Assembly (NCBI GenBank): GCA_022825725.1
Contig: JAJDWE010000075.1
Location: 107,501 to 171,500 of the forward strand
DNA from: Gemmatimonadota bacterium
GTDB lineage: Bacteria > Gemmatimonadota > Gemmatimonadetes > Palauibacterales > Palauibacteraceae
Length of the DNA stretch: 64,000 bases
Direction of reading: 5' to 3'
Shown: positions 36,571 to 46,504 of the stretch, in pieces
Layout: each line of letters opens with the position of its first letter
Position numbering within the stretch: position 1 is the stretch's first letter
Position numbers and translations under genes: made by a program
The notes under the pieces: generated by a model
What the model was told of the DNA's origin: nothing
Seen by the model: only the letters and a program-made list of their open reading frames with translations
The model's database searches: none

Positions 36571-36791
36571 TCGTCCGACCCCGGGGACCGCGCGGGGCGC
36601 GCGAGCACGGCGATGCAGGCGGCCGTTGCCGCGCTGCCGACAACGATCCAGCTCCAGCCGCTCCCCGTCCGCATGACCGACGAGACACCCCACAGCGCCA
36701 CCGCATTCGCGACCAGATTGAGGACAAGTCCCCAGACGCGTCCCGACCACGGTCCGATGCGTCGTTCGAGAAGCCGATCCATCCCGCTCAT
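36567..36791 (-). CDS. small membrane protein
   Basis: 74 aa, two hydrophobic segments; ATGA overlap with the following synthetase. Confidence 0.45.
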   Translation of the reverse strand: MSGMDRLLERRIGPWSGRVWGLVLNLVANAVALWGVSSVMRTGSGWSWIVVGSAATAACIAVLARPARSPGSDE

Positions 36792-38128
36792 CACCACCAC
36801 CCCAGCCGGTTGAAGACGTACGTGACGGCGACCGCGTTCAGGAGCGTCACCTGGAGAAGGATGCCGAGGTTCCACAGGTAGGACCTGCAGCGGTCCGCGC
36901 CGAGGAGTTCGCGGTCGTTCAGGAGGAGGTACATCGACCATCCGACGACGTTGTTCGCCAGCGAGAGGAACGCCGCGATCGCGATCACGAGCCAGACCGG
37001 ACGGGCGTTCCAGGCCGCGAGGAAGGCCACCTGCGGCAGCAGCGCGCTGACCTTCCAGCGCCACGACGATGTGTCGGGCTCCCAGCCGAAGGCCTCGTGG
37101 ACCGCCATCGCACCAGCCAGACTCATCCCGACAGTCGTCGTGATCGGCACCGCCAGGAAGCCCGTGTAGAAGAGGATCTGCGACCAGGTGGGTCCGAGGA
37201 GCGGCATGAGCGCGGCCGCGAGTTCCGGCGCCGAGTCCGGCGTGATCCCCTGGGGGAACAGTGTCGCGGCGAACACACCGATCATGAGGAAGTTGACGAC
37301 CACGAACGGGAGGAAGAGCCCGGCGATCAGATCGAAGCGGGCCAGGGATTCGTGCCTCCGGCCCCAGCCCCGGCCGAGTCCCGCGTAATGGAAGAAAACC
37401 CAGTCCATTACACCGACGGCCGCCGCGGACGACGCGATGAAGAGGTCCAGACCCTCGCCGCCACCGGGCAGCCACGGCACGAAGAAGCCACGTGCCGCCG
37501 CGCCCCAGTCGACGCCCACCAGCAGCAGGACGGCTCCGAAGGCGAGGATCATGACGGCGACGCCGCTCTTCATGACCGTCTCCACGAGCCGCGTCCCCCT
37601 GCCCCCTCGGCGTCCATAGCTGAGGATGAGCCAGCTCGTGACCGCGCAGTAGATGAGCCAGTTGTACTCGGCGGGGAAGGCGAAGCCGGCGAACGGCGCC
37701 AGCGACTCGATGAGATGGGTGCCGAGCGCGACCTGACCGAAGTTGAAGATCACGGCGACCGCAGCCGTGCCGACGAGCCCGGTCATGAGCGACCCGATGA
37801 CCCAGGAGTGACGCCGGTTCTGTACCGGGATGACGCGGAACCCGCCCCTGCAGGTGAAGCGGGCCATCGCGGCCATCATGAACAGGCCCAGACCCGCGCT
37901 CAGCCAGATCAGCCACAGGGTGCGGTAGCCGAAGGCGGCGCCCGACAGCATCGAGGCGGTGAGCGTACCCGCGCCGAGCGTGAGCGCCGCGCCCATGAAC
38001 CCCGGCCCGGCCAGGCGCGCGTAGCCGCCGAGCTTCCGGTGCAGGCGCGCGTCGGCGAGTTCCGCCAGCCGGCCGGCTTCGGCATCCAGGACCGCCCGCG
38101 GGATCTTGCGGGCGATCGGATAGTTCAC
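36791..38128 (-). CDS. Nramp-like (APC superfamily) transporter
   Basis: LAGPGFMGAALTLGAGTLTASMLSGAAFGY, about 11 TM segments. Confidence 0.65.
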   Translation of the reverse strand: MNYPIARKIPRAVLDAEAGRLAELADARLHRKLGGYARLAGPGFMGAALTLGAGTLTASMLSGAAFGYRTLWLIWLSAGLGLFMMAAMARFTCRGGFRVIPVQNRRHSWVIGSLMTGLVGTAAVAVIFNFGQVALGTHLIESLAPFAGFAFPAEYNWLIYCAVTSWLILSYGRRGGRGTRLVETVMKSGVAVMILAFGAVLLLVGVDWGAAARGFFVPWLPGGGEGLDLFIASSAAAVGVMDWVFFHYAGLGRGWGRRHESLARFDLIAGLFLPFVVVNFLMIGVFAATLFPQGITPDSAPELAAALMPLLGPTWSQILFYTGFLAVPITTTVGMSLAGAMAVHEAFGWEPDTSSWRWKVSALLPQVAFLAAWNARPVWLVIAIAAFLSLANNVVGWSMYLLLNDRELLGADRCRSYLWNLGILLQVTLLNAVAVTYVFNRLGWW

Positions 38129-39135
38129 GGAGTCAGAATCGATTTTCCGAATACCGCGCGCTCCATGAGTTCGCGCATCGCCGTGCGGACTTCGTCGATC
38201 GGCCTGACGGCGTGGATCACCGGGTCAAGTTCGCCGCCTGCCACCATGTCGAGCAGACGCGCCAGCCCCTCGCGGCTCCATCCGTCCGATCCGATGATCG
38301 ACTGCTCGAAGCTCCAGATGTAGCGGATGTCGGTGCGCGGGTCGTAGCCGGCGGTCGCCCCGCAGGTGACCATGCGGCCCTGGAAGCGCAGCGTCTTGAG
38401 ACTGGCGGCCCACGTGGCCCCGCCGATGTAGTTGATCACGACGTCCACGCCGCCTGCGTCGGCTTCATGGTAGCGGGGCCGGCCCGCGATCTCCCTCACC
38501 TGCCTCACCAGCTCGGTGGAATCCGAGGGCAGCACATGATCCGCACCCAGCGCACGGAGTCGTTCCAGCTTCCAGCGCGAACCGCCGGTGGCGATGACCC
38601 GCGCCCCGATTCGCTTGCAGAGCTGGACGCAGCAACAGCCCACGCCACCCGTCGCGCCCAGGATCAGCACCGTCTCGCCCGGCCGCACGCGGGCGCGGTC
38701 CTCGATCATGCGCAGGGCGGTACCGTACGCGACCGGGAGCGCGGCGGCCTGCTCGAACGAGACGCCGTCCGGAATCGGCAGCAGATTCTCGAGCGGGACG
38801 GCAAGGTACTCGGAGGCCGCGCCCGGAGACTTCTCGCCCAGCATGCCGCGACTCGCGATCAACGGGTCAATCATGACGCGGTCCCCAACGCGCCACCCGG
38901 CCGCGTCCGTCCCGGGGCCGAAGCCCGTGATCTCACCCGCCGCGTCGCCGCACGGCGTCATGGGGAGCGGAACCCGCAGCCCCGTCGTGCCGCCGAGCAT
39001 CATCGGATCGAAGCCGTTGAGTCCGCAGCCCCGGATCCGGACCCGGGCCTCTCCGGAAGCGGGTTCCGGGTCCGGAGCCTCACCCACGTAGAGTTCGTCG
39101 ACGTCGCCGTGAGCGTCGTAGAGGACCGCCTTCAC
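38125..39135 (-). CDS. zinc-type alcohol dehydrogenase / quinone oxidoreductase family
   Basis: GCGLNGFDPMML, ETVLILGATGGVGCCCVQLCKRIGARVIATGGS, GADHVL; GTG start. Confidence 0.82.
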   Translation of the reverse strand: MKAVLYDAHGDVDELYVGEAPDPEPASGEARVRIRGCGLNGFDPMMLGGTTGLRVPLPMTPCGDAAGEITGFGPGTDAAGWRVGDRVMIDPLIASRGMLGEKSPGAASEYLAVPLENLLPIPDGVSFEQAAALPVAYGTALRMIEDRARVRPGETVLILGATGGVGCCCVQLCKRIGARVIATGGSRWKLERLRALGADHVLPSDSTELVRQVREIAGRPRYHEADAGGVDVVINYIGGATWAASLKTLRFQGRMVTCGATAGYDPRTDIRYIWSFEQSIIGSDGWSREGLARLLDMVAGGELDPVIHAVRPIDEVRTAMRELMERAVFGKSILTP

Positions 39136-39139
39136 CGCG

Positions 39140-39583
39140 TCAGCCCACCAGCGACGAGTAGGTCCCGCGTCCCACCGCGCAGAGGCGCCCCTGGTCGTCG
39201 TGCACGTCGACGTCGGACACCGAAATCGTACGGCCGTAACGCCGCAAACGGGCCGTGGCCAGCAGGTACGGGCCCGTGCAGGGGCGGAGGTAGTCGACCC
39301 GCAGCGAGATGGTCGGAACGCCGCCTCCGGCCCGCACCGCGACGACCATGTCCCCGGCAATGTCGATCAGCGACGCGATCGGACCGCCGTGATAGATGGT
39401 GCCGTCGCCGCGCGTCAACTCAGGCTGTTTGGCCATCCTGAGGACCGCGGTGTCCTCGCCCAGCTCCTCGAGGGTGACGCCGAGCGCGACGATCGCCTGC
39501 TGGCCAGCGAGGATGGACTCGATCAGGGCCCAGGCGCTCGAATCCCGAACCCCGCCGGTCCGCGCCGCGCCGGACGTCGTCAT
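39140..39583 (-). CDS. PaaI-type hotdog thioesterase
   Basis: DGTIYHGGPIASLIDIAGDMVVAV, SLRVDYLRPC; ATGA overlap with mrpD-like gene. Confidence 0.78.
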   Translation of the reverse strand: MTTSGAARTGGVRDSSAWALIESILAGQQAIVALGVTLEELGEDTAVLRMAKQPELTRGDGTIYHGGPIASLIDIAGDMVVAVRAGGGVPTISLRVDYLRPCTGPYLLATARLRRYGRTISVSDVDVHDDQGRLCAVGRGTYSSLVG

Positions 39584-41307
39584 GGCGGTGGCGGGACGCT
39601 CGTGACCGGCGTACTCGCGTAGTAGAGGAGCAGGAACACCAGGAGCAGGATGGCGACCCAGATGACGTTGGTGCCGGTGGGCCAGGTGCGCCCCCACACG
39701 CCGGTCGGGCCCATGTAGCGCCGCGCCGATCCGATCGCGCTGCCGGCCGCGGCCACGGAGCGCGCCGCGACCGCATCGCGCAGCCGCGACGCGACGCCCC
39801 CGGCCGCGAGCGCCAGGCCCTTGCCGAACCGGCGGTAGAACCAGTCCGCATCGAGGTTCGTCGAGGGCAGCTCGTGCGGCTCCCGGTCCGACAGCCTGAG
39901 CCACACGAACGCGAGCACGGCGAAGAAGAGGAGCTGCAGCTGGCTGATCACGTGCGCGGAAGTGAACGGCACGTACGTCACCTCGTACGGCAGGTTCGGA
40001 TACAGGAACAGGGTCGGGAACGTCCCGTTGAAGACGCACAGGAAGGCGGCCATCCCCATCGCGATGAGCATGCTCGTGGGCGCCTCCTTCGTGCGGATCC
40101 CGGAATCGGGGCCGAAGAAACCGTAGAACGGGATCTTGATTCCCGCGTGATGGAGCACGCCGGCGGAGGCGAAGAGAAGGAAGAGCCACACGACGTCGAG
40201 GTTCTGCTCCAGCGCGGCCGCCATCACCATCGACTTGCTCACGAACCCGCTGAAGAGCGGGAAGGCGGAGATGGAGGCGGCTCCGACGATGCACAGGCCC
40301 GCCGTCTTCGGCATGCTCTTGTAGAGTCCGCCCAGCTCGCTGCACTTCGTCGTCCCGGCGCGGTAGAGGAGCGCCCCCGTCGACATGAAGAGGAGCCCCT
40401 TGAAGAGCACGTCATTGAAGGCGTGCGCGACCGCCCCGTTCAAGGCCATCTCGGTGCCGATCCCGACGCCGCACACCATGAAGCCGATCTGGTTGATCAT
40501 GCTGTAGCCGAGCACCCGGCGCAGGTCGTTCTCGATCACGGCGTAGAAGATCGGGAACATCGTCATCGCGACGCCGACCCAGATCAGCAGATCCGTGCCC
40601 GCGTACCCTCGCGCCAGGGTGTAGACGGCGACCTTCGTCGTGAAGGCGCTCAGGAAGACGGCCCCGCTGTACGTGGCCTCGGGGTAGGCGTCCGTGAGCC
40701 AGTTGTGGAGCAGCGGGAAGGCCGCCTTGATCCCGATTCCGAGCAGGATCAGCTTCCCGCCGAGCGTCTCCGTCCCCATGTGGTCGAAGGCGACCGACCC
40801 CGTGGCGCGCGCGTGGGCGATGATCCCGGCGAGCAGGATGACGCCCGACCCGACCTGGACGATGAGGTAGCGGATGCCCGCCCGGTACGAACGTTCCGTG
40901 CCGCGCGCCCACACGAGGAAGACGGAACTCAGCGCCAGGAGCTCCCAGAAGACGAAGAGCGTGATCAGGTCGCCGGCCTGGACGGCTCCTATCGCGGCAC
41001 CCGCATAGACCAGCGCCGAAGCGTCCTCGAGCGCGCTTCCTCCGCGCCGGGCGAAGATGAGTCCGATGAAGGCGGCGATGTGGAAGAGCCATCCGAAGAT
41101 CCGGCTCAGCCCGTCGATGCGGACGAGCGTCAGCTCGTAGGAGAAGATCGAAACCTGCCCGAACTCCCCTTCCCCGAGCGAAAGAAGTGCGGCGAGGCTC
41201 GCGACGGGCAGGAGAAGGACCCAGCCCGTTCGCGCACGACCCCGGAGCAGGGGCACCAGGAGCGCCCCGAGGATCATCACCGCCGCGGGAGGGAGGCTAC
41301 CGATCAT
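39580..41307 (-). CDS. MrpD/NuoL-M-like proton-translocating antiporter subunit
   Basis: About 14 TM segments; YLIVQVGSGVILLAG, LGIGIKAAFPLLHNWLTDAYPEATYSGAVFLSAFTTKVAVYTLAR. Confidence 0.82.
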   Translation of the reverse strand: MIGSLPPAAVMILGALLVPLLRGRARTGWVLLLPVASLAALLSLGEGEFGQVSIFSYELTLVRIDGLSRIFGWLFHIAAFIGLIFARRGGSALEDASALVYAGAAIGAVQAGDLITLFVFWELLALSSVFLVWARGTERSYRAGIRYLIVQVGSGVILLAGIIAHARATGSVAFDHMGTETLGGKLILLGIGIKAAFPLLHNWLTDAYPEATYSGAVFLSAFTTKVAVYTLARGYAGTDLLIWVGVAMTMFPIFYAVIENDLRRVLGYSMINQIGFMVCGVGIGTEMALNGAVAHAFNDVLFKGLLFMSTGALLYRAGTTKCSELGGLYKSMPKTAGLCIVGAASISAFPLFSGFVSKSMVMAAALEQNLDVVWLFLLFASAGVLHHAGIKIPFYGFFGPDSGIRTKEAPTSMLIAMGMAAFLCVFNGTFPTLFLYPNLPYEVTYVPFTSAHVISQLQLLFFAVLAFVWLRLSDREPHELPSTNLDADWFYRRFGKGLALAAGGVASRLRDAVAARSVAAAGSAIGSARRYMGPTGVWGRTWPTGTNVIWVAILLLVFLLLYYASTPVTSVPPPP

Positions 41308-41608
41308 AGTAGTCCTCGTCCCGCATCACGCCCTTCCGGAGCAGCTTCGCCGTGTAGACGATCGCCGTGTAGGCGAGGAACCCGTAAACGGCGTAGAACT
41401 CGGGGAACCCCTCCCAGCTGCGCTCCGGGTGGCGCAACTCGAAGCCTGTCATTCTTTCGATGATCGGGTTCGCGATGTCGAGCGCGAAGACGACGGCGCA
41501 GACGGCGATGAGGATCGCGATCAGGCGCTTCCAGCGCTTCGGATCGTCGAAGTAGTGCCTGCCCCGGTCCTTCACCTGCCCGCTCATGTCGCGCTTGTCA
41601 GAGGCCAT
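41297..41608 (-). CDS. small two-TM membrane protein in mrp-like operon
   Basis: 103 aa, located between two antiporter-like subunits, overlaps next gene by 11 bp. Confidence 0.55.
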   Translation of the reverse strand: MASDKRDMSGQVKDRGRHYFDDPKRWKRLIAILIAVCAVVFALDIANPIIERMTGFELRHPERSWEGFPEFYAVYGFLAYTAIVYTAKLLRKGVMRDEDYYDR

Positions 41609-41611
41609 GGT

Positions 41612-43078
41612 CTACCCTCCGCCCAGGGGGACGAGCAGGCGATACACATCGTCCGCGAGGAAGAAGAGGACGATGCAGCCGAGCGCCGTGAAGGAGAGCG
41701 CCGCGACGCAGAATGCCGGCGCCTCCCTGAAGCGCGGCGGCTCCGACCCGTCGGCGGGTTTCGAGAAGAACGCCCGGATGGGGATCGGCACGAGGTACGC
41801 GATGTTCAGCAGCGAACTGACCATGAGGACGGCGACGAACAGAATCTGCCCGGCATCGAGCGCGCCGAGGGCGAGATACCACTTGCTCCAGCTCCCGCCG
41901 AGGGGCGGGACGCCGATGACGCTGAGGGCCCCGATGAGAAACGCCGCCATCGTGATCGGCATCGCGCGGCCCAGCCCGCGCATGTCGCTGATCTCCGTCT
42001 TGTGGGCCGCGACGTAGATCGCGCCGGCGCAGAAGAAGAGCGTGATCTTGCCGAACGCGTGCATCGCGATGTGCATGCTGCCGCCGACGACGCCCCAGGT
42101 GTTCGCGAGCGCCGCTCCGAGGACGATGTAGGAGAGCTGGCTCACCGTGGAGTAGGCGAGGCGCCGCTTCAGGTTGTCCTGCGCCATGGCGACGAGCGAG
42201 CCCGCGATGACGGTGAAGCCGGCGGCGTACATGAGCCACACGCTGATCCCCGTCGTGGTCAGCAGGTCGAGGCCGAAGATGTAGATGACGACCTTCATGA
42301 TCGTGAACACGCCGGCCTTCACGACCGCGACCGCGTGGAGAAGCGCGCTCACCGGCGTCGGCGCCACCATGGCGGCGGGAAGCCAGCGGTGGACCGGCAT
42401 GAGGGCGGCCTTCCCCGTCCCGAAGACGAAGAGCGCGAGGAGGGCGAGGAGGATGCCGTCCTCCGCCCGGCCGGCCAGGATCCCCCCGACGCGGAAGTCG
42501 AGCGTGCCCGCAAGGACCCAGGTCCACGCCACTGCGAGGAGGAGGAACGCGACGGACGTGGTGACGAGGATCCCCAGATACGTGCGGGCGCCCTTCATCG
42601 CCTTCCGCGTCCCGTGGTGCGAGACGAGCGGGTAGGTCGAGAGCGTCAGTACCTCGTAGAAGAGGAACAGCGTGAGCAGGTTGCCCGCGAGCGCCACGCC
42701 CATGGCGGCGCAGATGGAGACCGCGAAGCAGACGTAGAACCGCGTCTGGTGCGCCTCCCCGTGTCCCCGCATGTAGCCGATCGAATAGAGCGACGTGACG
42801 ATCCAGAGCCCGGAAGCCACCAGGGCGAAGAGCATGCCGAGGGGCTCCAGCCGGAGCACGAGGGAGAGGCCTCCGGGGAGGAGTTGCACCAGCAGGACGC
42901 CGGGGGTCGCGCCGGCGAGGACGTGCGGCAGCAGCGACGCCACGAACCAGAGGAGCCCGACGCCGGTGGCGAGCGTCACCGCTTCCCGCACGTTGGGCCA
43001 CCGGCCGAACAGGGCGATGAGCACCGCACCGGCGAGGGGGATGACCAGCGCCAGGTGCAACGGCACGAATCCGCTCAC
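41612..43078 (-). CDS. MrpD/NuoM-like antiporter subunit
   Basis: GTGKAALMPVHRWLPAAMVAPTPVSALLHAVAVVKAGVF. Confidence 0.85.
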   Translation of the reverse strand: MSGFVPLHLALVIPLAGAVLIALFGRWPNVREAVTLATGVGLLWFVASLLPHVLAGATPGVLLVQLLPGGLSLVLRLEPLGMLFALVASGLWIVTSLYSIGYMRGHGEAHQTRFYVCFAVSICAAMGVALAGNLLTLFLFYEVLTLSTYPLVSHHGTRKAMKGARTYLGILVTTSVAFLLLAVAWTWVLAGTLDFRVGGILAGRAEDGILLALLALFVFGTGKAALMPVHRWLPAAMVAPTPVSALLHAVAVVKAGVFTIMKVVIYIFGLDLLTTTGISVWLMYAAGFTVIAGSLVAMAQDNLKRRLAYSTVSQLSYIVLGAALANTWGVVGGSMHIAMHAFGKITLFFCAGAIYVAAHKTEISDMRGLGRAMPITMAAFLIGALSVIGVPPLGGSWSKWYLALGALDAGQILFVAVLMVSSLLNIAYLVPIPIRAFFSKPADGSEPPRFREAPAFCVAALSFTALGCIVLFFLADDVYRLLVPLGGG

Positions 43079-44565
43079 GGGAGCCCCCGCAGCACGGCCT
43101 CGGCCGCCTGCTCCGCCACGCCCGCCGAGTAACGGGTGTAGATGCCGAAGAACACCGTCGCCCCGAGCAGCACCCAGGTCGGAACGAGCATGGCGAGCGG
43201 CGCCTCGCGCGCCTCGCGGGCCCGCGCGCTCGGTTCATGGAAGAAGGCCGTCTCGACCACGCGCCACACGTAGACGAGCGCGAGGAGCGAACTGAGGAGC
43301 AGGAGGACGGCGACGATGAGGCTGTTCTGTTCCAGCGCGGCCTGGATCAGGTACCACTTGCTGATGAAGCCGGCCGTCGCGGGCACCCCGATGAGGCCGA
43401 GGCCTCCGAGGGCCCACGCGGCCATCGTCCACGGCATCGCGCGCCCGAGCCCGGCCATTTCATCGAGGTCGACCGAGTGCAACCGCAGCATCACGCACCC
43501 CATCGCCATGAAGAGCCCGCCCTTGATGAGCGCGTGGTTGAACAGATGGACGATGCCGCCCGTGAGCCCCGTCGCGGTCGCAAAGCTGATGCCGAGCACC
43601 ATGTAGCCGATCTGCGCGACCGAGGAGTAGGCGAGCATGCGTTTCACGTTGCGCTGGAAGATCGCCACCGTGGAGGCGACGAAGATCCCGGCCAGGGCCA
43701 GCGGCATCAGCGCGCGTCCGAGTCCGAGCTGCTCGAACGAGAACTCGAGGCCGAACACGCTGAACATGAAGCGCAGCAGGATGTAGACGGAGACTTTCGT
43801 GGCCGTGGCCGCGATGAAGGCGCTCACCACCGATGGCGCGTACGCGTAGGCGTTCGGGAGCCAGACGTGGAGCGGGAAGAGCGCCATCTTGAGCGCGATC
43901 CCGACGGTGAGGAAGCCGAAGGCGACGAGCGCGGTCCGCACGCCCTCCACGGCGGGAAGCCGCTCCGCCATGTCCGCCATGTTCAGCGTCCCCGTCATCT
44001 GGTACATGAGGCCGATGCCGATGAGGATGAACGTGGCTCCGATCGTGCCCATCACGAGGTACTGGAACGCCGCGGGCAGCGCCTGCCGGCGGCCCCCGAG
44101 CGCGATGAGAGCGTAGGACGAGAGCGCCGAGACCTCGAGGAAGACGAAGACGTTGAACAGGTCCCCCGTGATCGCGATGCCGAGCAGCCCCGTGACGCAG
44201 AGGAGATAGAGGGTGCAGAAGAGATAGTGCCGGCTGGCCGGAATCTCGTCGTTGAGGCTGCGCGGCGCGTAGGTCAGAACGAGGGCGGCGATCCCGGACA
44301 CGAAGACCAGGACGAAGGCGGCGAGCGCGTCGACTCTGTACTCGATTCCCCACGGGGCCGCCCAGCCTCCCAGTTCGTAGCTGATGACGCCCGCCTCGAG
44401 CACGTCGCCGAGGAGGAAGACGGAGACGAGGAAGGTGAGCCAGCACACGCCCGTCGCGAACGGGAGCACCAGCGAGCGCCGCCGCAGGATGATGCAGAGC
44501 GGCGCCGCGAGAAGCGGGATGACGACCTGCAGGACCGGCAACTGCGCCTGGAGCGCCTGGCTCAT
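43075..44565 (-). CDS. mnhD: MrpD/MnhD-like antiporter subunit
   Basis: GIALKMALFPLHVWLPNAYAYAPSVVSAFIAATATKVSVYILLRF; GVPATAGFISKWYL. Confidence 0.87.
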   Translation of the reverse strand: MSQALQAQLPVLQVVIPLLAAPLCIILRRRSLVLPFATGVCWLTFLVSVFLLGDVLEAGVISYELGGWAAPWGIEYRVDALAAFVLVFVSGIAALVLTYAPRSLNDEIPASRHYLFCTLYLLCVTGLLGIAITGDLFNVFVFLEVSALSSYALIALGGRRQALPAAFQYLVMGTIGATFILIGIGLMYQMTGTLNMADMAERLPAVEGVRTALVAFGFLTVGIALKMALFPLHVWLPNAYAYAPSVVSAFIAATATKVSVYILLRFMFSVFGLEFSFEQLGLGRALMPLALAGIFVASTVAIFQRNVKRMLAYSSVAQIGYMVLGISFATATGLTGGIVHLFNHALIKGGLFMAMGCVMLRLHSVDLDEMAGLGRAMPWTMAAWALGGLGLIGVPATAGFISKWYLIQAALEQNSLIVAVLLLLSSLLALVYVWRVVETAFFHEPSARAREAREAPLAMLVPTWVLLGATVFFGIYTRYSAGVAEQAAEAVLRGLP

Positions 44566-44921
44566 CGAGCCTCGTCCTGTGCGTAGATTTCATCCTCCTC
44601 GATCGTCTCGTACGCCTCGCGGATGCGCACGACGAGCGAAAGGGCGACGGAGGTCGTCGCGACGCCCACGACGATCGCAGTCAGGATGAGGACGCTCGGG
44701 AGCGGGTTGCTGTAGACCTCGAACCCCTCGGCCGTGATCGGCGCCGTGCCCCCGCTCACCTTCCCGACCGTGATATAGAAGAGGAAGACGGAGCTCTGGA
44801 AGATGTTGAGTCCGATGACTTTCTTGATGAGGTTGCCGCGTGAAATGACGATGTAGAACCCCATCATCATCAGGAAGATGACGACCCAGTAGTTGTAGAG
44901 GCCGAGGACGGTTTCGTTCAT
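44562..44921 (-). CDS. mnhC: MnhC/MrpC (NuoK-like) subunit
   Basis: Three TM; IGLNIFQSSVFLFYI, LPSVLILTAIVVGVATTSVALSL. Confidence 0.85.
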   Translation of the reverse strand: MNETVLGLYNYWVVIFLMMMGFYIVISRGNLIKKVIGLNIFQSSVFLFYITVGKVSGGTAPITAEGFEVYSNPLPSVLILTAIVVGVATTSVALSLVVRIREAYETIEEDEIYAQDEAR

Positions 44922-45340
44922 GCGCGCCCCCGCCCGGCGAAGGTCGAATAGATCGCGATCATCACCGCGGCGACGGTCATCCCGACGCCCAGTTCGACGA
45001 CGAGGATCCCGTAGTGCTGCCCCGTCGAGGGGTGCGCGGGGTTCAGGGCGTCGTAGTCGAGGAAGTTCCCGCCCATGAGCATCGCTACGACCCCCGTGCC
45101 CGCGTAGACGAGCACGCCGGTCGCGATGACGAGTTCGACCATGCGTGCCGGGGCGACGCGGCGCACCGCGGTAAGCCCGAAGATGAGCCCGTAGAGCACG
45201 AAGCCGGCCGCAAAGATCACGCCCGCCTGGAAGCCGCCGCCCGGACCGTAGTCGCCGTGGAACTGCACGTAGAGGGCGAAGAGGAGGACGTACGGCAGCA
45301 GGAGCTTGCTGACGACGCGCAGGATCGTGTGATCCGTCAT
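44918..45340 (-). CDS. mnhB: MnhB/MrpB subunit
   Basis: HGDYGPGGGFQAGVIFAAGFVLYGL. Confidence 0.88.
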   Translation of the reverse strand: MTDHTILRVVSKLLLPYVLLFALYVQFHGDYGPGGGFQAGVIFAAGFVLYGLIFGLTAVRRVAPARMVELVIATGVLVYAGTGVVAMLMGGNFLDYDALNPAHPSTGQHYGILVVELGVGMTVAAVMIAIYSTFAGRGRA

Positions 45341-45837
45341 CCCGCGTCCTCCCCTCCCCCGCCCGTGGGCTGGCGTTTGCGGCTCCCTCGCAGGAGAGCC
45401 AGCACGGCGATCCCGGCGGTGAAGATCACGACGGTCTCGCCGAGCGTGTCGTAGCCCCGGTAGCTCGCGAGCACCGCCGTGACCACGTTCGGCACGTGGA
45501 TGTCGTGCTCCGTGCGCTCGACGTAGGACGGGTGCGGATAGTTGCTGGCCGGAGCCTCAGGGTCGCCGAAGTGGGGCATGTCCAGCGTCCCGTAGACGAG
45601 CGCCGCCCCGGTGACGGCGACGATGAGCAGCGGGAGCGCGGGCCGCCGAACGGGGACCTTCGCCTTGCGCGTCGTCAGCGCGAGCGTCGCGAGCGCGAGG
45701 ATGGTCGAGATCCCGGCCCCGACCGAGGCCTCCGTGAAGGCGACATCGGGAGCATCGAGCAGGAGCATCCACGAGGCGCCGAGGAAGCTGAAGATCCCCA
45801 TCAGCATCACGGCGGCGAACAGGCCGCGCATGCGCAC
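45337..45837 (-). CDS. MbhD/MbhE-like (MrpA C-terminal-like) subunit
   Basis: LDAPDVAFTEASVGAGISTILALATLAL; SYRGYDTLGETVVIFTAGIAVLALL; N-terminus may extend upstream. Confidence 0.78.
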   Translation of the reverse strand: MRMRGLFAAVMLMGIFSFLGASWMLLLDAPDVAFTEASVGAGISTILALATLALTTRKAKVPVRRPALPLLIVAVTGAALVYGTLDMPHFGDPEAPASNYPHPSYVERTEHDIHVPNVVTAVLASYRGYDTLGETVVIFTAGIAVLALLRGSRKRQPTGGGGEDAG

Positions 45838-45902
45838 GACCGCAACCGCCGTCGCACACAGAAGCGTGAGCAGGAGCGCCGTGACGATCTGGACCTCGAG
45901 GG

Positions 45903-46226
45903 CTACGAACTCGATGTCGCCTCCTCCGTCTCATCGACGTCCGGTCGGAGCCCGGTCTCGAGCGCCGCGTTGGCGAGTGCGTGGGTGGCCGTGGGGCTCG
46001 TGATCCAGAGCAGGACGAGGATCGCGACGAGCTTCACCGTCACGGTCCAGTCGGGCGAGAGGAACATCAGCCCGGTCAGAATCAGCCCCGCCCCCAGCGT
46101 GTCCGTGATCCCCGCGCCGTGGATGCGAGAGAAGAAATCGGGCAGGCGGACGATGCCGATCCCGCCGATGACCGCGAAGATCGCGCCGGCGATCACGAGT
46201 ACCGAACTTACGATCTCGAGGATCAT
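45903..46226 (-). CDS. mnhG: MnhG/MrpG subunit
   Basis: GGIGIVRLPDFFSRIHGAGITDTLGAGLILTGL. Confidence 0.88.
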   Translation of the reverse strand: MILEIVSSVLVIAGAIFAVIGGIGIVRLPDFFSRIHGAGITDTLGAGLILTGLMFLSPDWTVTVKLVAILVLLWITSPTATHALANAALETGLRPDVDETEEATSSS

Positions 46227-46504
46227 GACGTCCTCTCGCGGTCCGGGTCCGCGAAGTTCCCGTACTTCGAGAATCTCAGCACCGCGATGACGCCGATGAA
46301 GTTGATGAGGGCGTACAGGAGCCCGACATCGAGAAAGTGCGGCCGGCCCGTCACGAACCCGATCGCGGCGATCAGGAGGACGGTCTTCGTGCCGAACATG
46401 TTCAGCGCGAGAATCCGGTCGAAGACCGTCGGTCCCTTCCCCGCCCGCACGAGCGCGAGTCCCATCGTGACGATGATCGCGGCGACCGCGGCGGCGAGGA
46501 TCAT
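46223..46504 (-). CDS. mnhF: MnhF/MrpF subunit
   Basis: LVRAGKGPTVFDRILALNMFGTKTVLLIA. Confidence 0.86.
   Translation of the reverse strand: MILAAAVAAIIVTMGLALVRAGKGPTVFDRILALNMFGTKTVLLIAAIGFVTGRPHFLDVGLLYALINFIGVIAVLRFSKYGNFADPDRERTS

Noticed and set aside
34993-36813. 606-aa plus-strand ORF
   Set aside because: Antisense shadow of the acyl-CoA synthetase gene.
41429-43132. 567-aa plus-strand ORF
   Set aside because: Antisense shadow of an Mrp-like subunit.
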